Source: Gammaproteobacteria bacterium
GTDB taxonomy: Bacteria; Pseudomonadota; Gammaproteobacteria; Eutrophobiales; Eutrophobiaceae
Direction: 5' to 3'
Assembly (NCBI GenBank): GCA_012103475.1
Contig: WLWS01000002.1
Location: 248,001 to 312,000 of the forward strand
Length of the DNA: 64,000 nucleotides
The notes beneath the pieces were generated by a model that did not search any database, was not told where the DNA came from, and was given only the letters and a program-made list of their open reading frames with translations. The position numbers and the translations under genes are program-made. Every line of letters starts with the position of its first letter. Positions within the stretch are counted from its first letter, which is position 1. This document shows, piece by piece, positions 33,724 to 42,682 of the stretch.

Positions 33724-34827
33724 CTATTTAAGCATTGTTAAAAATATACCGGCGGCAATAACAGTACCAATAACACCGGCTATGTTGGGGCCCATCGCGA
33801 ACATGAGCAGGTAATTTTTTTTGTCTGCTTCTGCGCCAACCTTTTGAACAACTCTGGCTGCCATTGGCACAGCAGATACACCAGCAGCGCCTATCAGGGG
33901 ATTGATTTTGTTTTTCAGGGCGAGATTCATTCCCTTTGCCATGAGTATACCGCTTGCCGTACTGATCATGAATGCAAACAAACCAAGGCAGAAGATGAAT
34001 ATCACATCTTTCTTCAGAAAAGTATCAGCGCTCATCGTCGCACCGACACTTAGTCCGAGAAATATCGTGACAATGTTCATCAGAGAGTTTTGCGCCGTGT
34101 CGCTTAAACGGTCAACGACTTTGGATTCTCTAAATAAATTGCCCAGCATAAACATTGATATAAGGGGTGCGGAGGCGGGTACTATCAAGATTATGACAAG
34201 CGCGGCGACAACCGGAAAACAAACTTTCTCAAGCGCTGTTACTTTCCGGCCCTTTGTCATTCTGATTTTACGCTCAGTCTCAGAGGTAAGCAGTTTCATA
34301 ATAGGTGGCTGGATTATTGGTACCAGAGCCATATAAGAATAGGCGGCAACCGCACAGGCTCCTATCATATGGGGTGCAAGATGTGCTGCCAGAAATATCG
34401 TCGTCGGTCCGTCTGCGCCACCAATAATGGCTATGGTCGCGGCTTCCTGCATATCGAAACCGATTTCAAAGGCGGTAAAAAAAGTAATATAGACACCTAC
34501 CTGAGCTGCGGCGCCAAGGAAAATTAACTTGGGTTGCGAGAGCAGGGGACCGAAATCTGTCAGCGCACCCAGACCCAAAAAGATCAGTGGTGGAAAAACC
34601 TCCCATTTAATACCTAACTGGTAGACACGCCAGATTAAACCTTCATCTACCATCATCAAACCAGTCATTGGTAAGTTGGCCAATAGTACGCCAAAACCGA
34701 TGGGTAAAAGTAACAGGGGCTCGTAATTTTTTGCGACCGCAAAGTAGATCAATAGAAAACCGACGATCCACATGACCAGCATTTCCCAGGTCAGGTTGAA
34801 CAGTCCCATATTTTCGAAAAAAACCAT
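33724..34827 (-). CDS. gcdB: Sodium-pumping decarboxylase beta subunit (GcdB/OadB family)
   Basis: This inner-membrane carboxybiotin decarboxylase couples CO2 release to Na+ export. The 367-residue, multi-pass protein has the signatures LIFLGLGALTDFGPLL and IGGADGPTTIFLAAHLAP, the latter surrounding the essential aspartate, and a late GAAGVSAVPMAARV block. The start is one base after the stop of the small subunit gene. GcdA-type context, rather than OadA, makes it GcdB. Confidence 0.92.
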   Translation of the reverse strand: MVFFENMGLFNLTWEMLVMWIVGFLLIYFAVAKNYEPLLLLPIGFGVLLANLPMTGLMMVDEGLIWRVYQLGIKWEVFPPLIFLGLGALTDFGPLLSQPKLIFLGAAAQVGVYITFFTAFEIGFDMQEAATIAIIGGADGPTTIFLAAHLAPHMIGACAVAAYSYMALVPIIQPPIMKLLTSETERKIRMTKGRKVTALEKVCFPVVAALVIILIVPASAPLISMFMLGNLFRESKVVDRLSDTAQNSLMNIVTIFLGLSVGATMSADTFLKKDVIFIFCLGLFAFMISTASGILMAKGMNLALKNKINPLIGAAGVSAVPMAARVVQKVGAEADKKNYLLMFAMGPNIAGVIGTVIAAGIFLTMLK

Positions 34828-34828
34828 C

Positions 34829-34954
34829 TTACTCGGACTTGTTCAGGACGCGACCGCAAATGGCAGCGTTGATTCGAATGGCGATGTAAAGTACCGAAAT
34901 ACCCAAAAACACCCCGGCAATACCATTGAAGAAAATATCAATAACCTGATCCAT
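34829..34954 (-). CDS. gcdD: Small membrane subunit of glutaconyl-CoA decarboxylase (GcdD/OadG-like)
   Basis: A 41-residue frame (MDQVIDIFFNGIAGVFLGIS, then VLYIAIRINAAICGRVLNKSE) fits exactly between gcdA (9-bp gap) and gcdB (1-bp gap). It has one membrane helix and a short basic cytoplasmic tail. Gamma/delta subunits of sodium-pumping decarboxylases are single-helix proteins in this gene position that hold the complex together. The identity is from position and topology; the sequence is too short for firm homology. It is shorter than most family members. Confidence 0.72.
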   Translation of the reverse strand: MDQVIDIFFNGIAGVFLGISVLYIAIRINAAICGRVLNKSE

Positions 34955-34963
34955 CAGTCTGGT

Positions 34964-36697
34964 TTAGCCTTTTATAATCCGGGGCATGATCATGTGATGA
35001 CGCGGGCAGATAGATTTGGGGTTCTGATAGGCTGCGCCTGCAAAGGCTTTCAGGTAGTTTCTCAAATCTTTCAGGTTAACAATCTCATCGACCATGCCGT
35101 GATGTGCGCAGAAGGCCGGTTTGGAATTCTCCAGATACTGTTGAGCCAGTTCATTCATTTTCTCGGCAACAGGTTCAAGCGGTCTGCCGGCATCCTTTTC
35201 TTTGATGGCTCGCCTGGCATAGGTAGCAACTGCGGCTGTCTCGCCATGCATCACCGCAATTTCCGTTGCAGCGGTTCCCAGAGTGAAAGCATTGTGTCGG
35301 TTCGCCGTCGGGCCACCCAATACATAATGGGCTGCAGCACTGCCTTTGCGTAAGACCACCAGCATCATAGGCACATCGGTTTGCTGGATTGAATAAATCA
35401 ATGCCTGTCCCAGACCCAGTACTTCGGCCTGTTCAGCATCGTCGCCGACATCAATGCCACTGGTGTCCTGAAACCAGATGACCGGCACCCGGTCTCTGCC
35501 ACAGAGCGTGACGAATTCGTTCATTTTGATCAGACCCTGACGATAGAGTTTGCCTCCGATGCCGGGATAGTCACCATATTCCGGATAGTCCTTGCCGAGA
35601 TAGCCCTGTCGATTGCCGATGCAGCCTACCAACATGCCATTGATTTTGACCATGCCGGTGTACATTTCCGGGCCATAGTCGGGCCGAAACTCCATATGTT
35701 CGCTGCCATCAACCAGCCGGGCGAGCACTTCATCAAAATCGTAAACCTCTTTCTGATTAAAGGGCAATAGAGAATAGATGTCGTCAATCGGGAAAGCAGG
35801 CTCTTTTGGCTCTGCGACTTGAAAGAACTTGGGCTGATAAGCGGGAATCGCCTGCATGTACTCTTTGATACCGTCGAGAACGCCGGTTTCTTCTTCGTAA
35901 ACATGAGAGAAAAAGCCGGTTTTATCATAGTGAGTGTCGACGCTTCCGGGTGGGGTCGCACTGAATTCACGGGTTTTTTCGATCAACTCCTCCAGCATTT
36001 CAACATCGAAACCGCCTCTTGGCGCCATGCCGGAAACAATACCAACACCGCCGACCGCTATGTTCGCGCCCTTATGGGCAAGAAGAATGGTTGGGCTGAT
36101 TCCCTGATAACCGCCACCGGCAGGGTTAGTACCGTAAATTCCTGCAAGTACCGGAATACCCGCTTGCTCAAGCTCAGCATGCCGGTAGAAAGGCGTGCCT
36201 GCACCGCGACGGTTTGCGTAGAATTTTTCCTGTTCCGGTAACTTTGCGCCACTGCAATTGACCAGCCAGACCAGCGGAATATTCAGTCTTGCAGCCAAAT
36301 CAGTGACTCTGAGTATATTTTCGGATTGCCCGGGCAACCAGGCTCCGGCCATGACTTTATTGTCGAAGCCGATAACAACGGCCCAGCGGCCTTCTATTTG
36401 AGCCAGACCATCGACGACATTTGTGGTTCCTTCGTCATTATCGAGTGGGTTATAAAGGCTGTGCAGTGGATGCCAGCTATCGGCATCGACAAGATATTCT
36501 ATTCGTTGCCACACCGTCATGGATCCACGCTGATTGATCTTTTCGGTAGGCAGACCGGCTTCTTTTACCTTTGCCTTTAAATCATCGATTAAACCTTCGG
36601 TTTTATTCAGGTTCTCAACGCTTTCTGCAGCGCGTTTGATACGGCCTTTTTTAAGTTCTTTGCCGAAGTCGTCCATTTTCTCGAAATATGGTTTCAT
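34964..36697 (-). CDS. gcdA: Glutaconyl-CoA decarboxylase carboxytransferase subunit alpha
   Basis: This subunit transfers the terminal carboxyl group of glutaconyl-CoA to biotin, giving crotonyl-CoA. The 577-residue protein starts at the ATG at 36695-36697; the frame extends further upstream but without family similarity. It resembles the Acidaminococcus GcdA along its whole length: LVNCSGAKLPEQEKFYANRRGAGTPF (residues about 155-180), GIYGTNPAGGGY, YGPEMYTGMVKINGMLVG, GIGGKLYRQGLIKMNEFVTLC and the C-terminal YQNPKSICPRHHMI. The length matches (587 in Acidaminococcus). It is the first gene of the operon, divergent from a marR gene. Confidence 0.93.
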   Translation of the reverse strand: MKPYFEKMDDFGKELKKGRIKRAAESVENLNKTEGLIDDLKAKVKEAGLPTEKINQRGSMTVWQRIEYLVDADSWHPLHSLYNPLDNDEGTTNVVDGLAQIEGRWAVVIGFDNKVMAGAWLPGQSENILRVTDLAARLNIPLVWLVNCSGAKLPEQEKFYANRRGAGTPFYRHAELEQAGIPVLAGIYGTNPAGGGYQGISPTILLAHKGANIAVGGVGIVSGMAPRGGFDVEMLEELIEKTREFSATPPGSVDTHYDKTGFFSHVYEEETGVLDGIKEYMQAIPAYQPKFFQVAEPKEPAFPIDDIYSLLPFNQKEVYDFDEVLARLVDGSEHMEFRPDYGPEMYTGMVKINGMLVGCIGNRQGYLGKDYPEYGDYPGIGGKLYRQGLIKMNEFVTLCGRDRVPVIWFQDTSGIDVGDDAEQAEVLGLGQALIYSIQQTDVPMMLVVLRKGSAAAHYVLGGPTANRHNAFTLGTAATEIAVMHGETAAVATYARRAIKEKDAGRPLEPVAEKMNELAQQYLENSKPAFCAHHGMVDEIVNLKDLRNYLKAFAGAAYQNPKSICPRHHMIMPRIIKG

Positions 36698-36903
36698 GTC
36701 TATATTGCCTGTTGCTTGTTTTGTCGTTGAATGCGGCGAATTTTGCGTCGAAGTTGCGCTTCTGCCTGCGCATAGTATCAAAAGAATTCTCGGTTGCAAT
36801 GCAATATAAATCAATCGCTTATTCTCTATTGCAGTGCGAAACAAATTGCTTAATGCTGCGTGATAAACTCTGTCCTGATTGGGAAATGGGGTAATATATT
36901 TGT
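36698..36903. promoter_or_regulatory. Divergent gcdA / marR promoter region with two TTGCA-N-TGCRA dyads
   Basis: The 206-bp spacer contains the palindrome TTGCAATGCAA (36794-36804) and a close variant TTGCAGTGCGA (36829-36839), centred 35 bp apart, i.e. on the same face of the helix. Such paired short dyads between divergent genes are typical binding sites for the adjacent MarR regulator. The operator role is inferred. Confidence 0.5.
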
Positions 36904-37377
36904 ATGTTAGACACGGAACTAGATTTGGGCTCTGAAAGTAGCCCGGAAAGCAAAAATTCACTGCGGCTGTGGTTGAACTTGTACAAGTGCACCAAGCGGC
37001 TTGAACAGGAAATGTCAGATCGCTTTCGGGAGAACTATTCCAGCACCTTTCCACGATTCGATGTGCTGGCGCATCTGTACCAGGCTGGTGAGCAGGGCAT
37101 GAGTACTTCGCTACTTGGCAGTAGTTTAATGGCCTCCAAAGGCAACATTTCCAGACTGCTTGATCGGATGGAAGAAGACGGATTACTGGAACGAAAATTA
37201 TCGGAGAAAGATCGTCGCGTCAGTATTGTGTATATGACTGAGAATGGCTCCCGATTGTTCAAAAATATGGCGGCGCATCACGAAGCCTGGACTCTTGAAA
37301 TTTTTCAGGATATTTCGGCTGCAGAAAAAGAGGATTTGCTTGCCTTGTTGAAACGGATACGGAATACCTTTGGTTGA
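36904..37377 (+). CDS. MarR-family transcriptional regulator
   Basis: The 157-residue winged-helix regulator has the recognition region SLMASKGNISRLLDRMEEDGLLERKLSEKDRRVSIVYMT (residues about 75-112) with the DxR wing motif KDRR. It lies between the gcd operon (divergent) and the Rieske dioxygenase operon (99 bp downstream, same strand). It is well placed to control both, probably responding to a CoA thioester or an aromatic acid. Confidence 0.9.
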   Translation: MLDTELDLGSESSPESKNSLRLWLNLYKCTKRLEQEMSDRFRENYSSTFPRFDVLAHLYQAGEQGMSTSLLGSSLMASKGNISRLLDRMEEDGLLERKLSEKDRRVSIVYMTENGSRLFKNMAAHHEAWTLEIFQDISAAEKEDLLALLKRIRNTFG

Positions 37378-37475
37378 AGTTTGTCTGGATTAGTAGATTA
37401 ATTGCAAAATCACGTGATATAGGATATTTTTTTGTTCTTGTCATTAACAATAGCGATGCAGAGGAGAGGGGGAAC

Positions 37476-38792
37476 ATGCACTATACAAACGAACAGATAG
37501 CGGCGCTTGTTAAAGAAGATAAAGTGCACCGTGATGTTTACACCGATCCGGAAATATTCAAAATCGAAATGGATAGAATCTGGGGGCGTTCCTGGATTTA
37601 TGTTGGCCATGAGAGTCAGGTTAAAAACCCGGGAGATTATTTTGCCACCAGTATAGGTACGCAAAATGTCATCATGACCCGTCATACTGATGGATTGGTG
37701 CATGTTCTTTTCAATCGTTGTTCTCATAAAGGCGCTCAACTGATAGGTGATGCCTGTGGTCATGCCAAGCAGATGCGTTGTCCTTATCATGGTTATATTT
37801 TCGATACTGCAGGTACTCTGATACACATTCCTCAGGAGGAGGGTTACGCCGGAAGCCCTTACGGTAAAGGCAAAGACGAGTCAAATATCAAGCGAGTTGC
37901 CCGGGTCGATAGTTATCGTGGTCTGGTATTTGCCAGCTTGTCAGCCAGCGGTCCTGATTTGAGAACCTGGTTAGGTGGCGCGGCGCTATCGATCGATAAC
38001 ATGGCAGACAGATCGCCACAGGGCGAGCTTGAAATCGCAGGTGGCTGTTTTCGTTATGTCCACGATTCTAACTGGAAAATGTTTGTTGAGAATTTAAACG
38101 ATGCGATGCACCCGATGGTGGTTCATCAGTCTTCAGCCGGTACTGCGAAGCGCGTGTTTGACGATCTTGGTATGGAGCAGGATAAGGTCCCGTTTGAGTT
38201 GGAAATGCTTAGTCCATTCGCCAGCGATTATGAGTTTTTCGAAAAGATGGGACTCACAGCCTGGGATAATGGTCATAGCGTGACTGGCGGGAAAGTAAGT
38301 ATCCATTCCGCCTATTCACCGATACCGGGCTATGCAGAAGCGCTTATTGATGCTTATGGTGAAGAAAAAACAAAAGACATTCTGAGCATTAACCGGCACA
38401 ACACTGTCGTTTATCCAAGTTTTACTTTAAAAGGCGTTATCACTTCAATTCGTGTAGTAAAGCCGATAGCTGTTAATAAAACGGTGATTGAATCCTGGGT
38501 TTTTCGCCAGGTCGGTGCACCGGAAGAATTGTTTCAGCGTTCTATTACTTACTGCAATCTTGTTAATTCGCACGCAAATCTTGTTGGTCCTGATGATCAG
38601 GAAGCCTATCATCGAATGCAATACGGACTCGAAACCAAAGATGACAATGAATGGGTCAGTCAGCATCGTTACCTTGGTGCGGACGAGATTAATGAAGATG
38701 GTGAAAAAACCTCCACAGGAACCAGTGACATGGTTTTCAGACATCAATTTGAAACATGGAAAGCCTACATGACGAAAGAGGAGGCGGCCTGA
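37476..38792 (+). CDS. Aromatic ring-hydroxylating dioxygenase, alpha subunit (Rieske oxygenase)
   Basis: The 438-residue catalytic subunit starts at the ATG at 37476 with a strong GGAGAGGGGG ribosome binding site; an in-frame ATG at 37374 overlaps marR and is less likely. The Rieske cluster ligands are Cys82, His84, Cys102, His105 (CSH and CPYHG). The mononuclear iron site is NDAMHPMVVH with Asp209, His212, His217. It cis-dihydroxylates or otherwise oxygenates an aromatic or related substrate with a beta subunit encoded next. No ferredoxin or reductase gene is in the operon, so electrons must come from partners elsewhere. Confidence 0.93.
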   Translation: MHYTNEQIAALVKEDKVHRDVYTDPEIFKIEMDRIWGRSWIYVGHESQVKNPGDYFATSIGTQNVIMTRHTDGLVHVLFNRCSHKGAQLIGDACGHAKQMRCPYHGYIFDTAGTLIHIPQEEGYAGSPYGKGKDESNIKRVARVDSYRGLVFASLSASGPDLRTWLGGAALSIDNMADRSPQGELEIAGGCFRYVHDSNWKMFVENLNDAMHPMVVHQSSAGTAKRVFDDLGMEQDKVPFELEMLSPFASDYEFFEKMGLTAWDNGHSVTGGKVSIHSAYSPIPGYAEALIDAYGEEKTKDILSINRHNTVVYPSFTLKGVITSIRVVKPIAVNKTVIESWVFRQVGAPEELFQRSITYCNLVNSHANLVGPDDQEAYHRMQYGLETKDDNEWVSQHRYLGADEINEDGEKTSTGTSDMVFRHQFETWKAYMTKEEAA

Positions 38793-39304
38793 TGAGTGCA
38801 GTCGCAGAAAACACTGCAGCAATGCAGCAACCAGATGTAAAGGACCTTGAGCAATTTCTGTTTCATGAAGCCCGTTTGTTAGATGAAGCACGCTGGCAGG
38901 ACTGGAATGATTTGTTTGTCGAAAATGGAGAATACTGGGTACCCGCCAGTCATAAACAGCCGGATCCCAAAAACCATGTTTCCCTGATATATGAAACAGA
39001 TTTACTAAGAGCGGTGCGCATTAAAAGATTTAAACATCCCAACGCTTTTTCCCTGAAGCCAGCTCCACGCTCCAGTCACATGCTCAGCAATGTGATGCTT
39101 GATGAGTACGATGCAGAAAAGAATGAATGTGTTGTCAGTTCAAGATTCCTCATGCTGCAGTACAGACGTGAAGAGCAGGACGTATTTGGTGGTGGCTATA
39201 CCCATCATCTTAAAATTGAGGATGAGGGCTTCAAAATTATCAAAAAACGCGTCGACTTGATCAACTGTGACGCACCTCTGGGTAACATACTGGTTTACTT
39301 TTAA
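38792..39304 (+). CDS. Aromatic ring-hydroxylating dioxygenase, beta subunit
   Basis: The 170-residue SnoaL-fold subunit of the alpha3-beta3 oxygenase has EQFLFHEARLLDEARWQDWNDLFVENGEYWVP near the N-terminus and the C-terminal KKRVDLINCDAPLGNILVYF-type ending usual for the family. The start ATG overlaps the alpha stop by one base (TGATG), with GAGGAGG just upstream, so the two are translationally coupled. Confidence 0.92.
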   Translation: MSAVAENTAAMQQPDVKDLEQFLFHEARLLDEARWQDWNDLFVENGEYWVPASHKQPDPKNHVSLIYETDLLRAVRIKRFKHPNAFSLKPAPRSSHMLSNVMLDEYDAEKNECVVSSRFLMLQYRREEQDVFGGGYTHHLKIEDEGFKIIKKRVDLINCDAPLGNILVYF

Positions 39305-39350
39305 ATTAATTAATTCAGGGATCGCCTGTCCGAAGTTATTCTTTGGCCCG

Positions 39351-39367
39351 GGTAGTGGGCTACTACC
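39351..39367 (+). terminator. Small stem-loop between dioxygenase and ligase genes
   Basis: GGTAGT (39351-39356) / ACTACC (39362-39367) with a 5-nt loop is followed by GGTCTTTTCTATTTT. It is a weak terminator or processing signal inside the 111-bp gap, which could lower expression of the downstream genes. Confidence 0.4.
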
Positions 39368-39415
39368 GGTCTTTTCTATTTTACTTTCGAGTGTTTTTTA
39401 TATCGGGTTATTTTT

Positions 39416-41026
39416 ATGACTGTATTTGATGAGTTTTACCAGAGTGCAGAGAAAGTTCCTACACAGCCTTTCCTGCACATCCCGCCACAGGCCACAGCCA
39501 GTTATGGCGGAATCAGTATTGATTACACCTACTCAGAAGCACTTGATGAAATCCAGCACTTAAGTCGCCTTTATGAGGAGGCAGGTTATGGACATGGTCA
39601 GCGCATTGCGGTGTTGCTGGATAATCGAGCTGAATTTTTCTTGCACTTTCACGCGCTGAACAAAATTGGTGTGAGTGTTGTTCCCGTCAACAGCGGATTT
39701 CTGGAAAAGGAAATGTCCTACGTCATTGAGCACAGTGATGCCTGTCTGGTTCTGGCGCTGCCTGAACATATGGAAAAAGCAAAACAGGCTTTGGCATCAA
39801 TTGATTCAGATGCCGCTTTGCTGGATACCCTTTCTATGGAGAAATTGCCTCGAGCGACTATCGGAGTAAAAGAAAGCCAAATTGATGAAATGAGCGAAGC
39901 CACAGTTCTATATACCTCAGGCACAACAGGTCAACCCAAGGGATGCATGCTGAACAACGATTATTTTATTTCGCTGGGGCAGTGGTACTCCGATATTCCG
40001 GGTTATTGTCAACTGACTTTTGGTAAAGAACGAATGCTGACACCTTTGCCAACGGTACATATGAATGCGCTGTGCACGATGATGGCGATGACCATGAGTG
40101 GCGGGTGTATTATTCAGTTGGATCGTTTTCATGCCTCAAGCTGGTGGGACACAGTCAGAGAAAGTAAAGCAACTTGTCTGCACTATCTGGGGGTTATACC
40201 AGCCATTCTTCTTAATCAGCCGGAAAGACCGGATGACTATGTTGGCGATCAGATTAAATTCGGTTTTGGTGCCGGAGTCGATCCAAAACATCTTCAGCGT
40301 TTTGAGGATCGCTTCGGTTTTACCCTCGTCGAAGGTTGGGCTATGACTGAAACCGGTTGTTATGTCTGCATTACGACTAATGTAGAGCCACGCCATATCG
40401 GTACGCGCTGCGTTGGAAAGCCATACTACCCGATTGAATATCGTCTGGTGGATGAAGAAGGCAGGGAGGTTAACGCTGGTGAGCCTGGTGAACTGTTAAT
40501 CAGGGCAAAGGGAGATAAACCCGATAAAGGTTTTTTTAGCGGTTATTATAAAAATGAAGAAGAAACGGCTAAGGTTTGGGAGGATGGATATTTTCATACT
40601 GGTGATGTATTAAGAGTCAGCGATGATGGGTCTTTTCATTTTGTTGATCGTCGTAAAAATATAATTCGTCGAAGTGGCGAAAATATCGCCGCGGTTGAAG
40701 TGGAAAATGTTCTGTTCCAATCGGAGCACGTTGCCAACTGCGCAGTCACTCCCATTTATGATGAAATGCGCGGAGAAGAAGTTGGCGTGTGCCTGACTCT
40801 GGCGAAAGGTGCATCGGGAGATGAGACGATGGCGGATATTTTGTTCGAGTATTGCTCTGAGAAACTGGTGTATTATAAAGTGCCGGCTTATTTTCTGTTT
40901 GTTCCGGAATTGCCAATGACAGCTTCACAAAAAATTCAGCGTGGTGAGATAAAAAAACTGGCAGCTGCCTGTATTGAAAAAGGCGATTGCATAGATTTTC
41001 GTGATCGTAAAAGGGCCAGGAAATAA
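39416..41026 (+). CDS. AMP-forming acyl-CoA synthetase (CaiC-like ligase)
   Basis: The 536-residue adenylate-forming enzyme has the phosphate loop LYTSGTTGQPKGC (residues about 164-176), GWAMTETGCYV, the DGYFHTGDVL adenylation motif and the hinge DRRKNIIRRSGENI. It activates a carboxylic acid as CoA thioester. The overall style resembles crotonobetaine/carnitine-CoA ligase and fatty-acid CoA ligases. In this operon it probably activates the dioxygenase substrate or product. The substrate is not determined. Confidence 0.9.
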   Translation: MTVFDEFYQSAEKVPTQPFLHIPPQATASYGGISIDYTYSEALDEIQHLSRLYEEAGYGHGQRIAVLLDNRAEFFLHFHALNKIGVSVVPVNSGFLEKEMSYVIEHSDACLVLALPEHMEKAKQALASIDSDAALLDTLSMEKLPRATIGVKESQIDEMSEATVLYTSGTTGQPKGCMLNNDYFISLGQWYSDIPGYCQLTFGKERMLTPLPTVHMNALCTMMAMTMSGGCIIQLDRFHASSWWDTVRESKATCLHYLGVIPAILLNQPERPDDYVGDQIKFGFGAGVDPKHLQRFEDRFGFTLVEGWAMTETGCYVCITTNVEPRHIGTRCVGKPYYPIEYRLVDEEGREVNAGEPGELLIRAKGDKPDKGFFSGYYKNEEETAKVWEDGYFHTGDVLRVSDDGSFHFVDRRKNIIRRSGENIAAVEVENVLFQSEHVANCAVTPIYDEMRGEEVGVCLTLAKGASGDETMADILFEYCSEKLVYYKVPAYFLFVPELPMTASQKIQRGEIKKLAAACIEKGDCIDFRDRKRARK

Positions 41027-41031
41027 TCACT

Positions 41032-42210
41032 GTGAACAGAAAACCAAACTCTTACGAAGGTGTGGCACTGGTCAGTCCTGTAACTATCGACTATGAAAAG
41101 CAAAGCGATAAACAGGCTGAATGGTTCATCGGGCGGGCTTTGGCCGAATTACTCTCGGATTCAGGCTTGAAGAAAGAGGATGTAGACGGGATTGCTCTTT
41201 CCAGTTTCACACTGGCACCTGATTCGGCAGTCAGCCTGACGAATTATTTTTCAATGACACCTCGTTGGCTTGAAACGATACCGCTCGGAGGCGCCAGCGG
41301 CGTTGTCGCAATGCGCCGTGCAGCCAGAGCTATACAGGCAGGCGATGCAGAAGTTGTGGCTTGTATTGGCGGGGATACAGCTAATGCCGAATCTTTTTCC
41401 ACACTGATAGATAATTTCAGTGGCTTTTCTAGTAATGCTGTGCACCCTTATGGCGCAGGTGGGCCGAACACAGTGTTCTCAATGATTACTCAACATTACA
41501 TGGATAAATACGATGTGAAACGTGAGGATTTTGCACGAATTTGTATGTCTCAACGAGACAATGCCCTTGCTGCCTCACGTTCCTTGTTCAGTAAACCACT
41601 GGACCTTGATAGCTATCTGAATGCGAGAGCTATTGCTGATCCTATATATCTTTTCGATTGCGTCATGCCCTGCGCAGGGGCTGAAGCGTTTCTGTTGATG
41701 TCCGCTGAGCGGGCACGCTCTCTATCATTGCCTTATGTGGAAATAATGGCGAGCGAAGAATTATATAACGCCTATGCGGATGACGATATTCACTATAGAG
41801 GTGGTTGGGCGATGTTCAGGGATAACATGTATTCCTCTGCCGGTATCGGCCCCGAGGATGTTGATTTACTGCATACCTACGATGATTATCCGGCAATTGT
41901 GATGTTACAGATGGAAGATCTGGGGTTTTGTGAAAAAGGCGAGGCTGCCAGATTCGTTCAGAGTACTGAGCTGACCTGGAATGGTGGAGGTCTTCCTCAT
42001 AATACGTCTGGCGGACAGTTGTCAGCAGGACAGGCAGGCGCCGCAGGTGGTTTTATCGGTATCGTTGAATGTATCAGACAATTAACCGGGCAAGCCCGTG
42101 GTAATGCAGTTGAGAATGCGGATATTGCTGTTGTAAGCGGTTATGGGATGGTTATTTACGATCGTTGTTTATCGAGTAACGCGGCTATATTAAAACGGGG
42201 AAGCGCATGA
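41032..42210 (+). CDS. Thiolase-fold acyl-CoA protein (SCP2-thiolase / Ltp2-like)
   Basis: The 392-residue protein starts at GTG 41032. The thiolase fold is clear, but the nucleophilic cysteine position reads GGASG (Gly87 in place of Cys) and the usual C-terminal GHPxGxxG is GQAGAAGG. The family block TYDDYPAIVMLQMEDLGFC is present. This pattern is that of lipid-transfer-type thiolases that partner a DUF35 protein and cleave carbon chains by retro-aldol (Ltp2) or thiolytic (BbsAB) chemistry. The DUF35 partner follows with a 4-bp overlap. Confidence 0.87.
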   Translation: MNRKPNSYEGVALVSPVTIDYEKQSDKQAEWFIGRALAELLSDSGLKKEDVDGIALSSFTLAPDSAVSLTNYFSMTPRWLETIPLGGASGVVAMRRAARAIQAGDAEVVACIGGDTANAESFSTLIDNFSGFSSNAVHPYGAGGPNTVFSMITQHYMDKYDVKREDFARICMSQRDNALAASRSLFSKPLDLDSYLNARAIADPIYLFDCVMPCAGAEAFLLMSAERARSLSLPYVEIMASEELYNAYADDDIHYRGGWAMFRDNMYSSAGIGPEDVDLLHTYDDYPAIVMLQMEDLGFCEKGEAARFVQSTELTWNGGGLPHNTSGGQLSAGQAGAAGGFIGIVECIRQLTGQARGNAVENADIAVVSGYGMVIYDRCLSSNAAILKRGSA

Positions 42211-42668
42211 CTGATAAATTATTGCCGCCGGAGAAACGGACCGCTGTCTGGAAAACGATCGACCATGCTGCGAGACAGGGTCAGTTTGTGTTACCGGTAT
42301 GTGAACAATGTGACGCTATTCAATATCCGCCGCGTGAGATTTGCCATAATTGCCTGCATGACGGGCTGCAGTGGCAGGAAATTACATCCGCAGGAGAAAT
42401 AATTGCATCAACTGCGCTGAATGCCAGTACCAGCGCATTTTTCAGAGAACATCTGCCCCATCCCGTTGCACTGATAAAACTGGATGCAGGGCCACTTGTC
42501 TACGCTCATCTTGCCAGGACTGAGCTGAAAACAGGTGACAGGGTTGAGCTGGTGAACCGTTGCGATATCAACGGCCGGGGCGTATTTATCGCTTTATCAG
42601 CCGGGGGCACGGAAGTAATACAGGCAGAAAGTCTAAGGGCTATGCTATCTGAGCAGAGAACAAATTAA
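42207..42668 (+). CDS. DUF35 zinc-ribbon/OB-fold protein, partner of the thiolase
   Basis: The 153-residue protein has a zinc ribbon (Cys32, Cys35, Cys46, Cys49 in CEQCDAIQYPPREICHNC) followed by an OB-fold domain. DUF35 proteins form obligatory complexes with thiolase-fold partners such as Ltp2 or BbsB. The ATGA overlap with the thiolase gene implies stoichiometric expression. Confidence 0.92.
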   Translation: MTDKLLPPEKRTAVWKTIDHAARQGQFVLPVCEQCDAIQYPPREICHNCLHDGLQWQEITSAGEIIASTALNASTSAFFREHLPHPVALIKLDAGPLVYAHLARTELKTGDRVELVNRCDINGRGVFIALSAGGTEVIQAESLRAMLSEQRTN

Positions 42669-42682
42669 TGTAGGGGAAAAAA

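Noticed and set aside
34772..35353. Plus-strand reading frame of about 190 codons opposite gcdB/gcdD/gcdA
   Set aside because: It lies entirely antisense to well-supported genes, spans three of them and has no protein-like domain.
37409..37418. ATCACGTGAT palindrome before the dioxygenase operon
   Set aside because: Ten bp with no second copy near related genes; too little to call an operator.
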